Shown piece after piece: positions 50,815 to 59,836 of a stretch of DNA of 64,000 bases (positions are counted from its first letter, which is position 1; every line of letters starts with the position of its first letter). A program made the translations under genes and the position numbers. The notes below the pieces were generated by a model, which did no database searches, was not told where the DNA came from, and was given only the letters and a program-made list of their open reading frames with translations. The stretch is from Sphingobium terrigena (GTDB lineage Bacteria; Pseudomonadota; Alphaproteobacteria; Sphingomonadales; Sphingomonadaceae), in the NCBI RefSeq assembly GCF_003591655.1, contig NZ_QVRA01000022.1, positions 1-64,000 on the forward strand, read 5' to 3'.

Positions 50815-52546
50815 TTTCCTTCTTCCCCTCCTTCAGGAGGTCGCGGACGACCAGGGCAGCGCGATCAGGGTCCTGCTTCACAAAGTTGCGAATGAGGTCG
50901 GCGCGCTGGGCATAGTCATAGGTGGAGGAGATCATGTCGAGCGTGATGGGGCGGCTGGGATCGGGTGCCTCGACCGCCTGTTTGGTCAGTTCGCCCGAAA
51001 TTTCGCGACCGATGCGCTGGCCGTTCTGGGCCGTGTCGGCGGCGACCGCCTCCTGCGCTGCGGCGCGGCGCTTCAAGAGCGGGCGTCCGATGCCGAAGAT
51101 GACGAGCAGGGCGACGAGCAGGGCGGAGACATTGCGGACCAGCGGCGAGACCCATTCAGCCTCATACCAGAGGGGCTTTACTTCTTGCGTCTTGAGGAAG
51201 CTGCGCGAGGAGAGCGCCACAACGTCGCCACGGGCCTGGTCGAAGCCGATCGCGCCCTTCACCAAGGCTTCGAGCGCGGCAATTTCCTGGGGCGTGCGCG
51301 CCTTGCCATCGGGGGCATTGTCCAGCGCGACGGCGACCGAGAGGCGCTTGACGGTGCCGATGGCATCCTTGGTTACGGACACTTCACGGCCCAGTTCAAA
51401 GCTGCGGTTGAACGTCTCTTCGGTCTTGAGCAGCGGGTTGGGCGGGGTGCCAGGGGTTTGCGCGGCGGCGGTCTGACCCTGCTGGACGGCCTGACCATTG
51501 GGATTGGTCTGGGTCACGGTCGGGTTGACGGGTGCCTGATTGGAAAGCGCGCCGGGGATGCCCGATGCTTCGCCAGCGCCCTGACCCCGCGGGTCGGAGG
51601 CCCAGGTGCCCTGTTCGGTGCGCAGCCGGGCTTCGTCCTGCGGATAGGTTTCGCGGGTCGCCTGCCGCTCGGCAAAATTGAGTTCGGCATGGACTTCGGT
51701 GGAAAAGTTGTTGGCGCCCAGGATCGGGGTGAGCAGCGCGACGACCGACTGGCGATAGCGGTCCTCGATCCGGTTCTGGATCGTGAGCTGACGGTCGTCA
51801 CCGGAGTCGCTGTCATTCTTGCTGAGGAGGCGGCCATTCTGGTCGACCAGCGAAATCTGGTCGGGCGACAGGTCGGCAACCGACGAGGCGACGAGATGGA
51901 CGATCGCGCTGACCTGCGCATCGGTAAGGGTGCGGCCATTGGCGAGGCGCAGCATGACCGACGCGGTGGGCTTGGCGCGATCGCGCAGGAACACGCTGGG
52001 CGGCTCGACGGCGAGGTGGACCTTGGCGCTTTCGACGCTGTCGATCGCCTCGATCGTGCGGGCGAGGTCCATTTCGCGGGCGGAGCGCAGCTTTTCCCCT
52101 TCCACGGCGCGGCTGGCGCCCATGGGCAGGCTGTCGATCATGCTGTTGCCGTCGGGCGCGCTCTTGGGCAGGCCTTGCGCGGCGAGCATCATCTTCGCCT
52201 TGAAATAATCGCCCTCCCCCACGGTCATCGCGCCGCTATTGTCGAAATCATAGGGGATGCCGTTCTGGTCGAGGATCTGCGCGACCGCCGACTTGTCGGT
52301 ATCGGGCAGGCCACGGAACAGGTCACGCTGCGGCGGTTCGCGCAGCGCCATCCAGGCGAGGCCAGCGACCGCAAGGACGCCGAGCAGGCCGAGCAGCGGC
52401 AGGCTCTTCGCCACGGCGGGCTGTTTCATGAAGCCGGTCAGCCGCGCCTTGATGGCATCAATCCCCTTGGCTCCCCCGCCAAAGGCGGGAGCGGGGCTGA
52501 GAGCGGGCGTCGATGCGCCGACATTGGTGCTGAGTGCGTTTTCCAT
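50807..52546 (-). CDS. fliF: Flagellar MS-ring protein FliF
   Basis: Forms the membrane ring. The 579-residue protein has an N-terminal membrane helix (about 45-65), the YscJ-type domain with DLARTIEAIDSVESAKVHLA, and a second helix near residue 470, ending with the cytoplasmic FliG-binding tail. Starts 3 bases after fliE. Confidence 0.95.
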   Translation of the reverse strand: MENALSTNVGASTPALSPAPAFGGGAKGIDAIKARLTGFMKQPAVAKSLPLLGLLGVLAVAGLAWMALREPPQRDLFRGLPDTDKSAVAQILDQNGIPYDFDNSGAMTVGEGDYFKAKMMLAAQGLPKSAPDGNSMIDSLPMGASRAVEGEKLRSAREMDLARTIEAIDSVESAKVHLAVEPPSVFLRDRAKPTASVMLRLANGRTLTDAQVSAIVHLVASSVADLSPDQISLVDQNGRLLSKNDSDSGDDRQLTIQNRIEDRYRQSVVALLTPILGANNFSTEVHAELNFAERQATRETYPQDEARLRTEQGTWASDPRGQGAGEASGIPGALSNQAPVNPTVTQTNPNGQAVQQGQTAAAQTPGTPPNPLLKTEETFNRSFELGREVSVTKDAIGTVKRLSVAVALDNAPDGKARTPQEIAALEALVKGAIGFDQARGDVVALSSRSFLKTQEVKPLWYEAEWVSPLVRNVSALLVALLVIFGIGRPLLKRRAAAQEAVAADTAQNGQRIGREISGELTKQAVEAPDPSRPITLDMISSTYDYAQRADLIRNFVKQDPDRAALVVRDLLKEGKKENA

Positions 52547-52549
52547 TGT

Positions 52550-52912
52550 TTAGACCGGCATGCTCATAATGTCCTTGTAGGCGGACAGAAGTTTGTTGCG
52601 GACCTGAAGGGTCGCTTCGAAGCTGACCGACGCCTGCTGCTTGGCGAGCATGACGGCGGCGATGTCGGTGGTTTCGCCCCGCTCGAACGCGGCGGCTGCC
52701 TCACCGGCCTTCCCTTGCAGGCCGTTGACCTGTTGCAGCGCATTGTTGAGCGCTTCGGTAAAGCCACCGGGCGCGGTGCCGGGCGCAGTACCGTTTGGGG
52801 CGTTCGCGCCGCCGACCGATCCGGTCGAGGCGACGTCGCGCAGGGCGGCGTTTTTTTGCAGGATGGCGTTGCGGATCGCCATCACATTGTCTGTCGGGGA
52901 AATGCCGGTCAT
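52550..52912 (-). CDS. fliE: Flagellar hook-basal body complex protein FliE
   Basis: Joins the MS ring to the rod. The 120-residue helical protein has GGFTEALNNALQQVN, MLAKQQASVSFEATLQVRNKLLSAYKDIMSMPV as the family end (two blocks). It is 14 bases after the sigma-54 activator gene. Confidence 0.93.
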   Translation of the reverse strand: MTGISPTDNVMAIRNAILQKNAALRDVASTGSVGGANAPNGTAPGTAPGGFTEALNNALQQVNGLQGKAGEAAAAFERGETTDIAAVMLAKQQASVSFEATLQVRNKLLSAYKDIMSMPV

Positions 52913-52926
52913 GCCCTATCCTCCCG

Positions 52927-54186
52927 TCAAGCCGCGGCCAGCTCGCGCATTTCGGCGAGCCGATAGCGCAGCGTGCGTTCAGAGATGCCCAGCTTGCGCG
53001 CGGCGGCGGCACGGTGGCCGTCGGTTTCGCGCAGCGCGGTGCGGATCGCTTCCAATTTGCTGTGATGAGCGACGTCGCGCAGGCGGATCGGTTCAGCCGG
53101 TTCGGGCGACACGATGCGCAAACCCTGCTGCCGGGGCGCGCCCGCCAGATGCAGATCATGCGCGTCGATCCGATCGCCGTCGCGCAGCACCAGCGCGCGC
53201 TGGAGGACGTTGCCGAGTTCGCGGGCATTGCCCGGCCAGGCGTGGGCGACAAGCTTGTCGAGCGCTGCGGCAGTCGGCCAGACAAAGCCGTCCTTGCCCA
53301 TATCCGACAGGCGCAGCAGCATGGCGGCGGCGATCGCAGCGATGTCGCCGGGACGCTCGGCCAGCGGGCGCAGGTCGAGCGGCATGACATTGAGGCGCCA
53401 GTAGAGATCCTCGCGGAACCGACCGGCGGCACATTCGGTCGCCAGATCGCGGTTGCAGGCGGCGATGACGCGAACATTGACCGGCACGGCATGGGTCGCG
53501 CCGACGGGGAGGACTTCGCCTTCCTGAAGCGCGCGCAGCAGCTTGGCCTGAAGCGCGATCGGCAGTTCGGCGATTTCGTCGAGGAAGAGCGTGCCGCCGT
53601 CTGCGGCCAGGAACAGTCCTTCGGACGCATTGGCCGCGCCGGTGAAGCTGCCCTTGCGATGGCCAAACAGCATCGCTTCCATCATGGTTTCAGGCAGGGC
53701 GGCGCAATTGACGGCGATGAAGTCGCCCGACGTGCGGCCCGACTGGGTGTGGAGGAAGCGCGCCATGCCTTCCTTGCCGGTGCCGGTGTCACCCTGAATG
53801 AGGACAGTGGCTTCGCTGCGCGCGACCCGGCCAGCGAGCGTCATCAGCCGGGCGCTGGCGCTGTCGCCCACGGCGGGGATGGCGGCGGGACGGGCCAGTT
53901 CGGCGATGAGGGCGAAGGCAAAGCCCATATCCTCAAGGCCGAAGGCGACGCGGGCGGGAAGGCCATTGGCGGCGGTCACCAGCGAGGGCGCGCCGTCGAC
54001 AAGGTTGATGAGGATGTCGCGATGGGTGGCATGGCCGATTTCGGTCGCCAGCAGCACGCGGCGGCTGTCGCGTTCACGCGGCGCGGCGGCGTCCACGACC
54101 CGGACGGCGAACAGGGCATTTTCCAGCCAATGCTGCAACCCTGGAACGAGCGCACAAACATCTCGGCTCATATCGAGCGATGACAT
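52927..54186 (-). CDS. Sigma-54-dependent flagellar transcription activator (FlbD/FleQ type)
   Basis: Probably turns on the sigma-54 flagellar genes. The 419-residue protein has an N-terminal region of about 110 residues without a recognisable receiver, an AAA+ domain with Walker A GDTGTGKE (132-139), the sigma-54 contact loop GSFTGA (179-184; usually GAFTGA) and Walker B FLDE (201-204), and a C-terminal Fis-type helix-turn-helix (AAAARKLGISERTLRYRL). It heads the fliE-to-flhB run and diverges from fliC. An ATG at 54171 is an alternative start. Confidence 0.9.
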   Translation of the reverse strand: MSSLDMSRDVCALVPGLQHWLENALFAVRVVDAAAPRERDSRRVLLATEIGHATHRDILINLVDGAPSLVTAANGLPARVAFGLEDMGFAFALIAELARPAAIPAVGDSASARLMTLAGRVARSEATVLIQGDTGTGKEGMARFLHTQSGRTSGDFIAVNCAALPETMMEAMLFGHRKGSFTGAANASEGLFLAADGGTLFLDEIAELPIALQAKLLRALQEGEVLPVGATHAVPVNVRVIAACNRDLATECAAGRFREDLYWRLNVMPLDLRPLAERPGDIAAIAAAMLLRLSDMGKDGFVWPTAAALDKLVAHAWPGNARELGNVLQRALVLRDGDRIDAHDLHLAGAPRQQGLRIVSPEPAEPIRLRDVAHHSKLEAIRTALRETDGHRAAAARKLGISERTLRYRLAEMRELAAA

Positions 54187-54265
54187 GACTTGGTCCCCAA
54201 ATGGCTGGCCAGCTTGTACCCCCGTACGCCCTGGCCTTCTTCGATGGTCCCAATGTGCGCCACCA

Positions 54266-54296
54266 TGGTTAGCAATTGGTTAATTGCCGCTAACCA
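54266..54296. promoter_or_regulatory. Nested palindrome between the activator gene and fliC, candidate operator
   Basis: TGGTTAGC (54266-54273) and GCTAACCA (54289-54296) flank CAATT-GGTT-AATTG. It also reads as TTAG-N7-TTAA-N7-TAAC, three half-sites at CtrA-like spacing (CtrA prefers TTAA-N7-TTAA). It could be a CtrA box or an activator-binding site. The rest of the 334-base gap has a CCGGCAA/GCAACCGGGCAA patch near 54308-54341. Confidence 0.45.
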
Positions 54297-54426
54297 TTGC
54301 CGCCGACCGGCAATTATTTTCCGCCGCGGCAACCGGGCAAGTGCACTTAATATACTATGTGCGCGCGTAGAGGGCCGTTAAGCGACGGGCAAAACACGAA
54401 AAATGCATAAAAATCGACATGGCCCC

Positions 54427-54453
54427 TAAAAGCCGCTCGCCCCCCGCCGTTAT
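54427..54453 (+). promoter_or_regulatory. Sigma-28 (FliA)-type promoter of fliC
   Basis: TAAA (54427-54430), 15 bases, GCCGTTAT (54446-54453), against the FliA consensus TAAA-N15-GCCGATAA. The predicted leader to the fliC ATG at 54521 is about 60 bases. Confidence 0.78.
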
Positions 54454-54520
54454 CCCCTTTCGAGGCCGCAAGCGCTCTAACGGATGGCAGCGACCTGATT
54501 GACACGGAAAGGGAAACACC

Positions 54521-55330
54521 ATGACTGTTATCGGAACCAACACCGCCGCTCTGCGCTCCGCCAACGCTTCCACGATGGCCAGCAAGTCGCTGAGCACCGC
54601 AATGGAACGCCTGTCGACCGGCAAGCGCATCAACAGCGCCAAGGACGACGCCGCCGGCCTCGCCATTGCTTCGAGCATGACCTCGCAGATCCGCGGCATG
54701 ACCCAGGCGGTCCGCAACGCCAATGACGGCATCTCGCTGGCCCAGACGGCGGAAGGCGCGCTCGGCGAAGTCACCAACATGCTGCAGCGCATCCGCGAAC
54801 TGGCGGTCCAGAGCGCCAGCGGCACCTACACCGACGACGACCGCGCAAACATGCAGGCGGAAGTTGCCGAACTGGGTGCGCAGATTGACGACGTGATCGC
54901 CAACACCAAGTTCAACGGCACCAACGTATTCGGCGCAGCCGACGTGACGATCGCAATCCAGACCGGTGCCGGCTCCGCCGACCAGGTCGACCTGGTCATC
55001 ACTGGCCTGGACGTTTCGGCCGCTTCCGCTTCGGACATCGGCACTGCTGCCGGTGCCACCACCGCGCTGGACGATGTGGACGATGCTCTGGCCGCCGTGG
55101 GCACGACCCGCGCTGCACTGGGTGCCGGTCAGAACCGCCTGGAATCGACCGTCAACAACCTGACCAACAACATCACCAACCTGACCGACGCCCGCAGCCG
55201 GATCGAAGACGCCGACTTCTCGTCGGAAACGACCTCGCTCGCCAAGTCGCAGATCCTGAGCCAGGCTTCGACCGCGATGCTGGCACAGGCCAACCAGAGC
55301 CAGCAGGGCGTGCTGAAGCTGATCGGCTAA
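54521..55330 (+). CDS. fliC: Flagellin
   Basis: The filament subunit. The 269-residue protein has the conserved N-terminal D0/D1 (LRSANASTMASKSLSTAMERLS, GKRINSAKDDAAGLAIA) and C-terminal D1/D0 (NRLESTVNNLTNNITNLTDARSR, ending QQGVLKLIG), with a short variable region (about 135-195). No cysteine. It is a small-type flagellin without large outer domains. AAAGGGAAA lies before the ATG; hairpins follow. Confidence 0.97.
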   Translation: MTVIGTNTAALRSANASTMASKSLSTAMERLSTGKRINSAKDDAAGLAIASSMTSQIRGMTQAVRNANDGISLAQTAEGALGEVTNMLQRIRELAVQSASGTYTDDDRANMQAEVAELGAQIDDVIANTKFNGTNVFGAADVTIAIQTGAGSADQVDLVITGLDVSAASASDIGTAAGATTALDDVDDALAAVGTTRAALGAGQNRLESTVNNLTNNITNLTDARSRIEDADFSSETTSLAKSQILSQASTAMLAQANQSQQGVLKLIG

Positions 55331-55387
55331 TTCAGGTTACCCCATTGGTCGGCTGAGGTCCTGGTCACCGGACAGCCGCCCAACGTA

Positions 55388-55482
55388 ACCCCCGGCACAT
55401 CAACAGTCCCCACCGTGCCGGGGGTCACATCTTCGATCTAACGACCAGCATATGCGAAGCCCTCGTCCCCCCGGACGGGGGT
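55388..55482 (+). terminator. Tandem hairpins after fliC
   Basis: ACCCCCGGCAC (55388-55398) pairs with GTGCCGGGGGT (55415-55425); a second short hairpin CCCCC-GGAC-GGGGG with TTT follows at about 55467-55484. Neither has a long T run, but together they should end the fliC transcript before opgG. Confidence 0.6.
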
Positions 55483-55533
55483 TTCGTCGCGTTTGGCAGG
55501 ATAGAGGCCTTGGCTTTGGATGGCCCGCAACCC

Positions 55534-57033
55534 ATGATGGCGGGCATGACCATGATCAACCGGCGCGCGATGATCGCCGCCACCGGCGCAGCGCTGATCC
55601 TTCCCCGCAGACTGATGGCGCAGGCAGCCAGTGAGACTTTCTCCTGGGAGCGGCTGGTGGCGCGGGCGCAACGACAGGCGCGCGCGCCCTTTGCCGAGAC
55701 GCCGCTGCATCCCGGCGCGCAGGCGATCGATTATGATGCGCTGCATCAGGCGCGCTTTGCCGATGATCGCACCATCTGGGGCGATTTGCCCGGCGATACC
55801 GGGGTGCGGCTGTTCCCGCTCAGCCGGACCGCGGCGCAACCCGTGCAGATCGCGCTGGTCGAAAAGGGCCGCGCCACGCCGCTGCGCTATGATCCGGCCA
55901 TGTTCGACGCGCCGGACGGCAATCCGGTCAAGCGGCTGCCCCCCGACGCGGGCTTTGCCGGGTTCCGCATCATGAACGCCGCGCGCGACGGCGACTGGCT
56001 GTCCTTTCTGGGGGCCAGCTATTTCCGTGCGCCCAGCCCGCAAAAGCAGTTCGGCCTGTCGGCCCGCGCGATCGCGATCAATACGAGCATACAGGGCAAG
56101 GAGGAGTTTCCCCGCTTCACCCATTTCTGGCTGGAGCGGACTGGCACCAGCAGCATCACCATCCATGCGCTGCTGGATGGCGCGTCGATTACCGGGGCGT
56201 TCCGCTTCGTCAGCAGCCTTGGGGCCGATGGCGTGCGGCAGGATGTGACCGCCGCGCTGTTCCCCCGCCGGGCGATCCCCGAACTGGGGCTGATGCCGAT
56301 GACCAGCATGTTCTGGTATGATCAGGCGAACCGGCGGCAGGGGACCGACTGGCGGCCGGAAATCCATGACAGCGACATGCTGTCGATCGCCAGCCATGAC
56401 GGCACTGTCCATGCCCGGCCGCTGGTCAACCCCGCCGTGCCGCAGGTCAGCGCCTTTGCCGAGCGCGACCCCAAAGGCTTTGGCCTGCTCCAGCGGGACC
56501 GGAATTTTGCCCATTATCAGGATGATGGCGTCTTTTACGACCGGCGGCCTTCGCTCTGGGCGACCCCTGCCCGACCGCTGGGCGCGGGACAGGTGCGACT
56601 CTACAGCTTTCCGACCGACAGCGAATATACCGACAATGTCGCGGCCTATTGGACGCCGGATGCCGCGCCGGTGCCGGGGCGGCGGGTCGACATGGCCTAT
56701 CGGCTCGACTGGTCGGCGGCGCAAAATCCGGCCGGGACTGCCCTTGCGACCGTCGCCAATATGTGGCGCGGGCGCGGCGATCGGCCCGATGCGCAGCGGC
56801 TGGTGGTCGATTTTGCGGGCGTGCCGCAGGGGGTGCGGCCGGACGTCTGGACGGACATGAGCGGAGGCGCGCTGATCAAGGCGGCGGGCTATCCGGTGCT
56901 GGGGCAGGCGGGCCTGTTCCGCGCGGTCATCGACCTGGAGGCGAAATCGGGCGTTCCGGCGGAGGTTCGGATGCAATTGCGCGGCGATGGTCGCCTTTTG
57001 AGCGAATATGTGCATTATCCGATTATGGGATGA
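55534..57033 (+). CDS. opgG: Glucan biosynthesis protein OpgG/OpgD (MdoG family)
   Basis: Periplasmic protein of osmoregulated periplasmic glucan synthesis. The roughly 500-residue protein has a twin-arginine signal (INRRAMIAATGAALIL), which is the OpgD style of export, and the MdoG domain: FSWERLVARAQ, GASYFRAPSPQKQFGLSARAI, EEFPRFTHFWLE, GLMPMTSMFWYDQ and RDRNFAHYQDDG. Several in-frame ATGs (55534-55552) could serve as start; none has a strong ribosome site. It is followed 60 bases later by opgH. Confidence 0.88.
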   Translation: MMAGMTMINRRAMIAATGAALILPRRLMAQAASETFSWERLVARAQRQARAPFAETPLHPGAQAIDYDALHQARFADDRTIWGDLPGDTGVRLFPLSRTAAQPVQIALVEKGRATPLRYDPAMFDAPDGNPVKRLPPDAGFAGFRIMNAARDGDWLSFLGASYFRAPSPQKQFGLSARAIAINTSIQGKEEFPRFTHFWLERTGTSSITIHALLDGASITGAFRFVSSLGADGVRQDVTAALFPRRAIPELGLMPMTSMFWYDQANRRQGTDWRPEIHDSDMLSIASHDGTVHARPLVNPAVPQVSAFAERDPKGFGLLQRDRNFAHYQDDGVFYDRRPSLWATPARPLGAGQVRLYSFPTDSEYTDNVAAYWTPDAAPVPGRRVDMAYRLDWSAAQNPAGTALATVANMWRGRGDRPDAQRLVVDFAGVPQGVRPDVWTDMSGGALIKAAGYPVLGQAGLFRAVIDLEAKSGVPAEVRMQLRGDGRLLSEYVHYPIMG

Positions 57034-57093
57034 AGGGAACCGCCAGCGTAACGAGCGGTTCTGTCCCGTGGGTCAATCACAATCAGGTCTGGA

Positions 57094-58983
57094 ATGAATG
57101 TGACGGGAGACGTGCTGACGGTGGATGCCGTCACCGGAGACAAGCCCTTGCCACGGGCATTTGAGCAGCTTCCGGCGGAAACGCCGATCGCCATGCCGGT
57201 GCAGGATTTTGGCGGGCGTCCGCCGATGATCGCGCGGCGGCGGTTCAATATCGACCTGTGGGCGCGCCGCCTGCTGGTCGTGCTGCTGGCGCTGCTGCCC
57301 GCCGCCATGGCCGCGCATGAGATGCGCCGGTCGATCGGGCTGGACGGGATTTCAGCGTGGGAGGGCGTCTATCTGGCGCTGTTCATCCCGCTCTTCGCCT
57401 GGATCGCTTTCGGTTTTGCCACGGCGTTGATCGGTTTCCTGCTGCTGACCGTGGGCAAGGGTCGCGCCGTCACGCCCCATGCTTTGACCCCCGCGACAGC
57501 GCTGGCGGGCAAGACTGCGATTTTGCTGCCCGTCTGTAACGAGGATTTTCTGGGCGTGCTGGGTCGGCTATCGATCATGGAACGATCGCTGGCGCAGGTG
57601 ATGGGGGGCGAGCGGTTCGAGTTTTTCATCCTGTCCGATTCCAATGCCGACAATGGCGAGACGGAGCGGCGCGCCTATCTGGAAATGCGCGAGTCTTTCT
57701 CTCGCCCGGTTCATTATCGCCGTCGCGCGCTGAATATCGGGCGCAAGCCGGGCAATATCGCCGAATGGGTCGAGCGTTTTGGCAGCGGTTATGACTATAT
57801 GGTCGTGCTGGACGCGGACAGCGTGATGAGCGGCCAGACGATGGCGCGGCTGGCCGCCGATATGGAGCGGCATCCGCAGGTCGGATTGATCCAGACCGTC
57901 CCCACCGTGGTGGGTGCGGCCACATTGTTCGCGCGCTGGCAGCAATTTGCCAGCCGGCTGTTCGGGCCGATTTCGGCTGCGGGGATGATCTGGTGGGCAG
58001 GCTCCGAAGGCATGTTCTGGGGGCATAATGCGATCGTGCGGGTCAAGGCCTTTGCACAGAGTTGCGGCCTACCCGAATTGCCCGGACGCGCGCCCTTTGG
58101 CGGGCATATCATGAGCCATGACATGATCGAGGCGGCGCTGCTGCGGCGGCGCGGCTGGGACGTGCATATGGTGAGCGCCGAGGATAGTTTCGAGGAATTT
58201 CCGCCCGCCATGCCCGACCTCTTCACCCGCGACCGGCGCTGGTGTCAGGGCAATATTCAGCATGTGCCCTTGTTCATCAAGATTGCCGGGCTGCATCCGG
58301 TCAGCCGCTTCCAGCTGCTGGTCGGGGCGTCGGCCTATTGCACGTCGCCGCTCTGGCTCGCGCTGATGCTGGTCGTGCTGGGCGGGGCGCTGGCGGGCGT
58401 GTGGCCGCCAAGCGCGGTGCTGCCGTCGGGCGGGTTGCTGGCGGTGACCGCGACCTTGCTGTTTGGTCCCAAGCTGCTGGCGATGATATGGGCGCTGATC
58501 GATCCGGCGCGGCGGATCGGCTTTGGCGGCGCGGCGCGGATGACGCGCGGGGTGTTTGCCGATATTGCGCTGTCGATCCTGATGGCACCGGTGGCGATGC
58601 TGACCCAGACGATTAATCTGTTCGGTATCTTGATGGGGCGCAAGAGCAACTGGAACGGGCAGACCCGCGACCGCGACGGCATGGGACTGGGCAGCGCCAT
58701 CTGGCTGTTCAAATGGCATATTTTGCTGGGGATCGGCCTGACCGCGATGGCCGTGCAGGCCGGTGGGCTGGGCTGGATCACGCCGGTGGTGGCGGGATTG
58801 CTGCTGGCCCCTGTGCTGGCGGCGCTGACCGCGCGCAAGGATCTGGGGCGGCGGGCGGAGCAGAGCGGACTGTTCGTTGTCGCCGATCCGTGGTGGCGCA
58901 CGCAAAGCTATCGCCCGCTGCGCTTTCGCTGGCCGAGTGGCGATGAGCGGCGGATGGGGCCGTTTGCTGCGAATGATGAGTGA
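57094..58983 (+). CDS. opgH: Glucans biosynthesis glucosyltransferase OpgH (MdoH)
   Basis: Inner-membrane family 2 glucosyltransferase that makes the glucan backbone from UDP-glucose. The 629-residue protein has about six membrane helices and a cytoplasmic catalytic loop with VCNEDF, LSDSNAD, VVLDADSVM, GHNAIVR, SHDMIEAALLRR and the RDRRWCQGNIQH acceptor motif. It is shorter than E. coli OpgH (847) because the N-terminal cytoplasmic part is reduced. Paired with opgG. Confidence 0.93.
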   Translation: MNVTGDVLTVDAVTGDKPLPRAFEQLPAETPIAMPVQDFGGRPPMIARRRFNIDLWARRLLVVLLALLPAAMAAHEMRRSIGLDGISAWEGVYLALFIPLFAWIAFGFATALIGFLLLTVGKGRAVTPHALTPATALAGKTAILLPVCNEDFLGVLGRLSIMERSLAQVMGGERFEFFILSDSNADNGETERRAYLEMRESFSRPVHYRRRALNIGRKPGNIAEWVERFGSGYDYMVVLDADSVMSGQTMARLAADMERHPQVGLIQTVPTVVGAATLFARWQQFASRLFGPISAAGMIWWAGSEGMFWGHNAIVRVKAFAQSCGLPELPGRAPFGGHIMSHDMIEAALLRRRGWDVHMVSAEDSFEEFPPAMPDLFTRDRRWCQGNIQHVPLFIKIAGLHPVSRFQLLVGASAYCTSPLWLALMLVVLGGALAGVWPPSAVLPSGGLLAVTATLLFGPKLLAMIWALIDPARRIGFGGAARMTRGVFADIALSILMAPVAMLTQTINLFGILMGRKSNWNGQTRDRDGMGLGSAIWLFKWHILLGIGLTAMAVQAGGLGWITPVVAGLLLAPVLAALTARKDLGRRAEQSGLFVVADPWWRTQSYRPLRFRWPSGDERRMGPFAANDE

Positions 58984-59001
58984 GGCGGGCTACAGCCAAA
59001 G

Positions 59002-59078
59002 CCGTTCGGGCTGAGCTTGTCGAAGCCTTGTTCTTCTTCGCAAGAAGGACGCCCCTTCGACAGGCTCAGGGCGAACGG
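59002..59078. repeat. Dispersed intergenic inverted repeat
   Basis: CCGTTCGGGCTGAGCTTGTCGAAG at the left pairs with CTTCGACAGGCTCAGGGCGAACGG at the right around TTCTTCTTCG-CAAGAAG. It separates convergent opgH and fliA. Confidence 0.8.
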
Positions 59079-59093
59079 AGGTAGTGTTGGGCG

Positions 59094-59822
59094 TTAATCC
59101 CAGTCGCGCAGTTTTTCGCGCAGGCGGTCGAGCGCAGCTTTCTTGATCTGGCAAACCCGTGCCGCGCCAATGTCCAGCGTGTGGCCGATTTCCTCCAGAT
59201 TGAGTTCCTCGACGAAATAGAGTTGCAGCACCAGCGCCTCACGCTCCGGCAATTCGCTGATGCCGTTCGCGATCGCGGCCTTTAGCGATTCGCGTTCCAA
59301 TATGTCGTCGGCGCGGTCCTCCACATCGGCGAACCACATCGACTGGTCGGAATAGACTTCGTCCATGCTGGTATGCTGGACCATCTCCACACTGTCAGCG
59401 AGTTCGCGATAATCGGACGGGTCCAGCCCCATGTCGGCGGACATTTCCGCTTCGGTCGGCAGGCGGCCCAGCTGCTGTTCCAGCCGGTTGCGGACCTTGG
59501 CCAGATCCTTGCGCCTGGCCATGGCGGAGCGGCAGATCGTTGCCTGCCGCCGCAGATGGTCGATCATCGCGCCGCGCACGCGCAGTTGCGCATAGGCGGC
59601 AAAGCCAAGCCCGCGATCCTCGAAACTGTTGGCGGCCTCGACCAGTGCGACCATGCCGATCTGGAGCAGATCCTCGACCTCAATCGCGGTGGAAACGCGG
59701 CCATGGACGTGCCAGGCGATCTTGCGCACCAGCGGCATATATTGGCGCGCCAGCCGTTCCGGGCTGTTGTCCCCCGGCCTGGCATAGGTATGGGCGCCGG
59801 ACGTGATCTTGTTCATGTACAT
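59094..59822 (-). CDS. fliA: Flagellar sigma factor FliA (sigma-28)
   Basis: Directs RNA polymerase to late flagellar promoters. The 242-residue protein has region 2 (YMPLVRKIAWHV, EDLLQIGMVALVEAANSFEDRG, FAAYAQLRVRGAMIDHLRRQ) and region 4 (LPEREALVLQLYFVEELNLEEIG, VCQIKKAALDRLREKL). It follows flhA by 14 bases and should be controlled by FlgM, also present here. Confidence 0.96.
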   Translation of the reverse strand: MYMNKITSGAHTYARPGDNSPERLARQYMPLVRKIAWHVHGRVSTAIEVEDLLQIGMVALVEAANSFEDRGLGFAAYAQLRVRGAMIDHLRRQATICRSAMARRKDLAKVRNRLEQQLGRLPTEAEMSADMGLDPSDYRELADSVEMVQHTSMDEVYSDQSMWFADVEDRADDILERESLKAAIANGISELPEREALVLQLYFVEELNLEEIGHTLDIGAARVCQIKKAALDRLREKLRDWD

Positions 59823-59836
59823 CGGTCAGCCTCTCC

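Noticed and set aside
50777..52966. A 729-codon open frame opposite fliF
   Set aside because: Antisense by-product of codon bias over a certain gene.
55494..55509. Sigma-54 promoter before opgG
   Set aside because: GG-N10-GC is present but the TT of the -12 element is absent; too weak for a feature.
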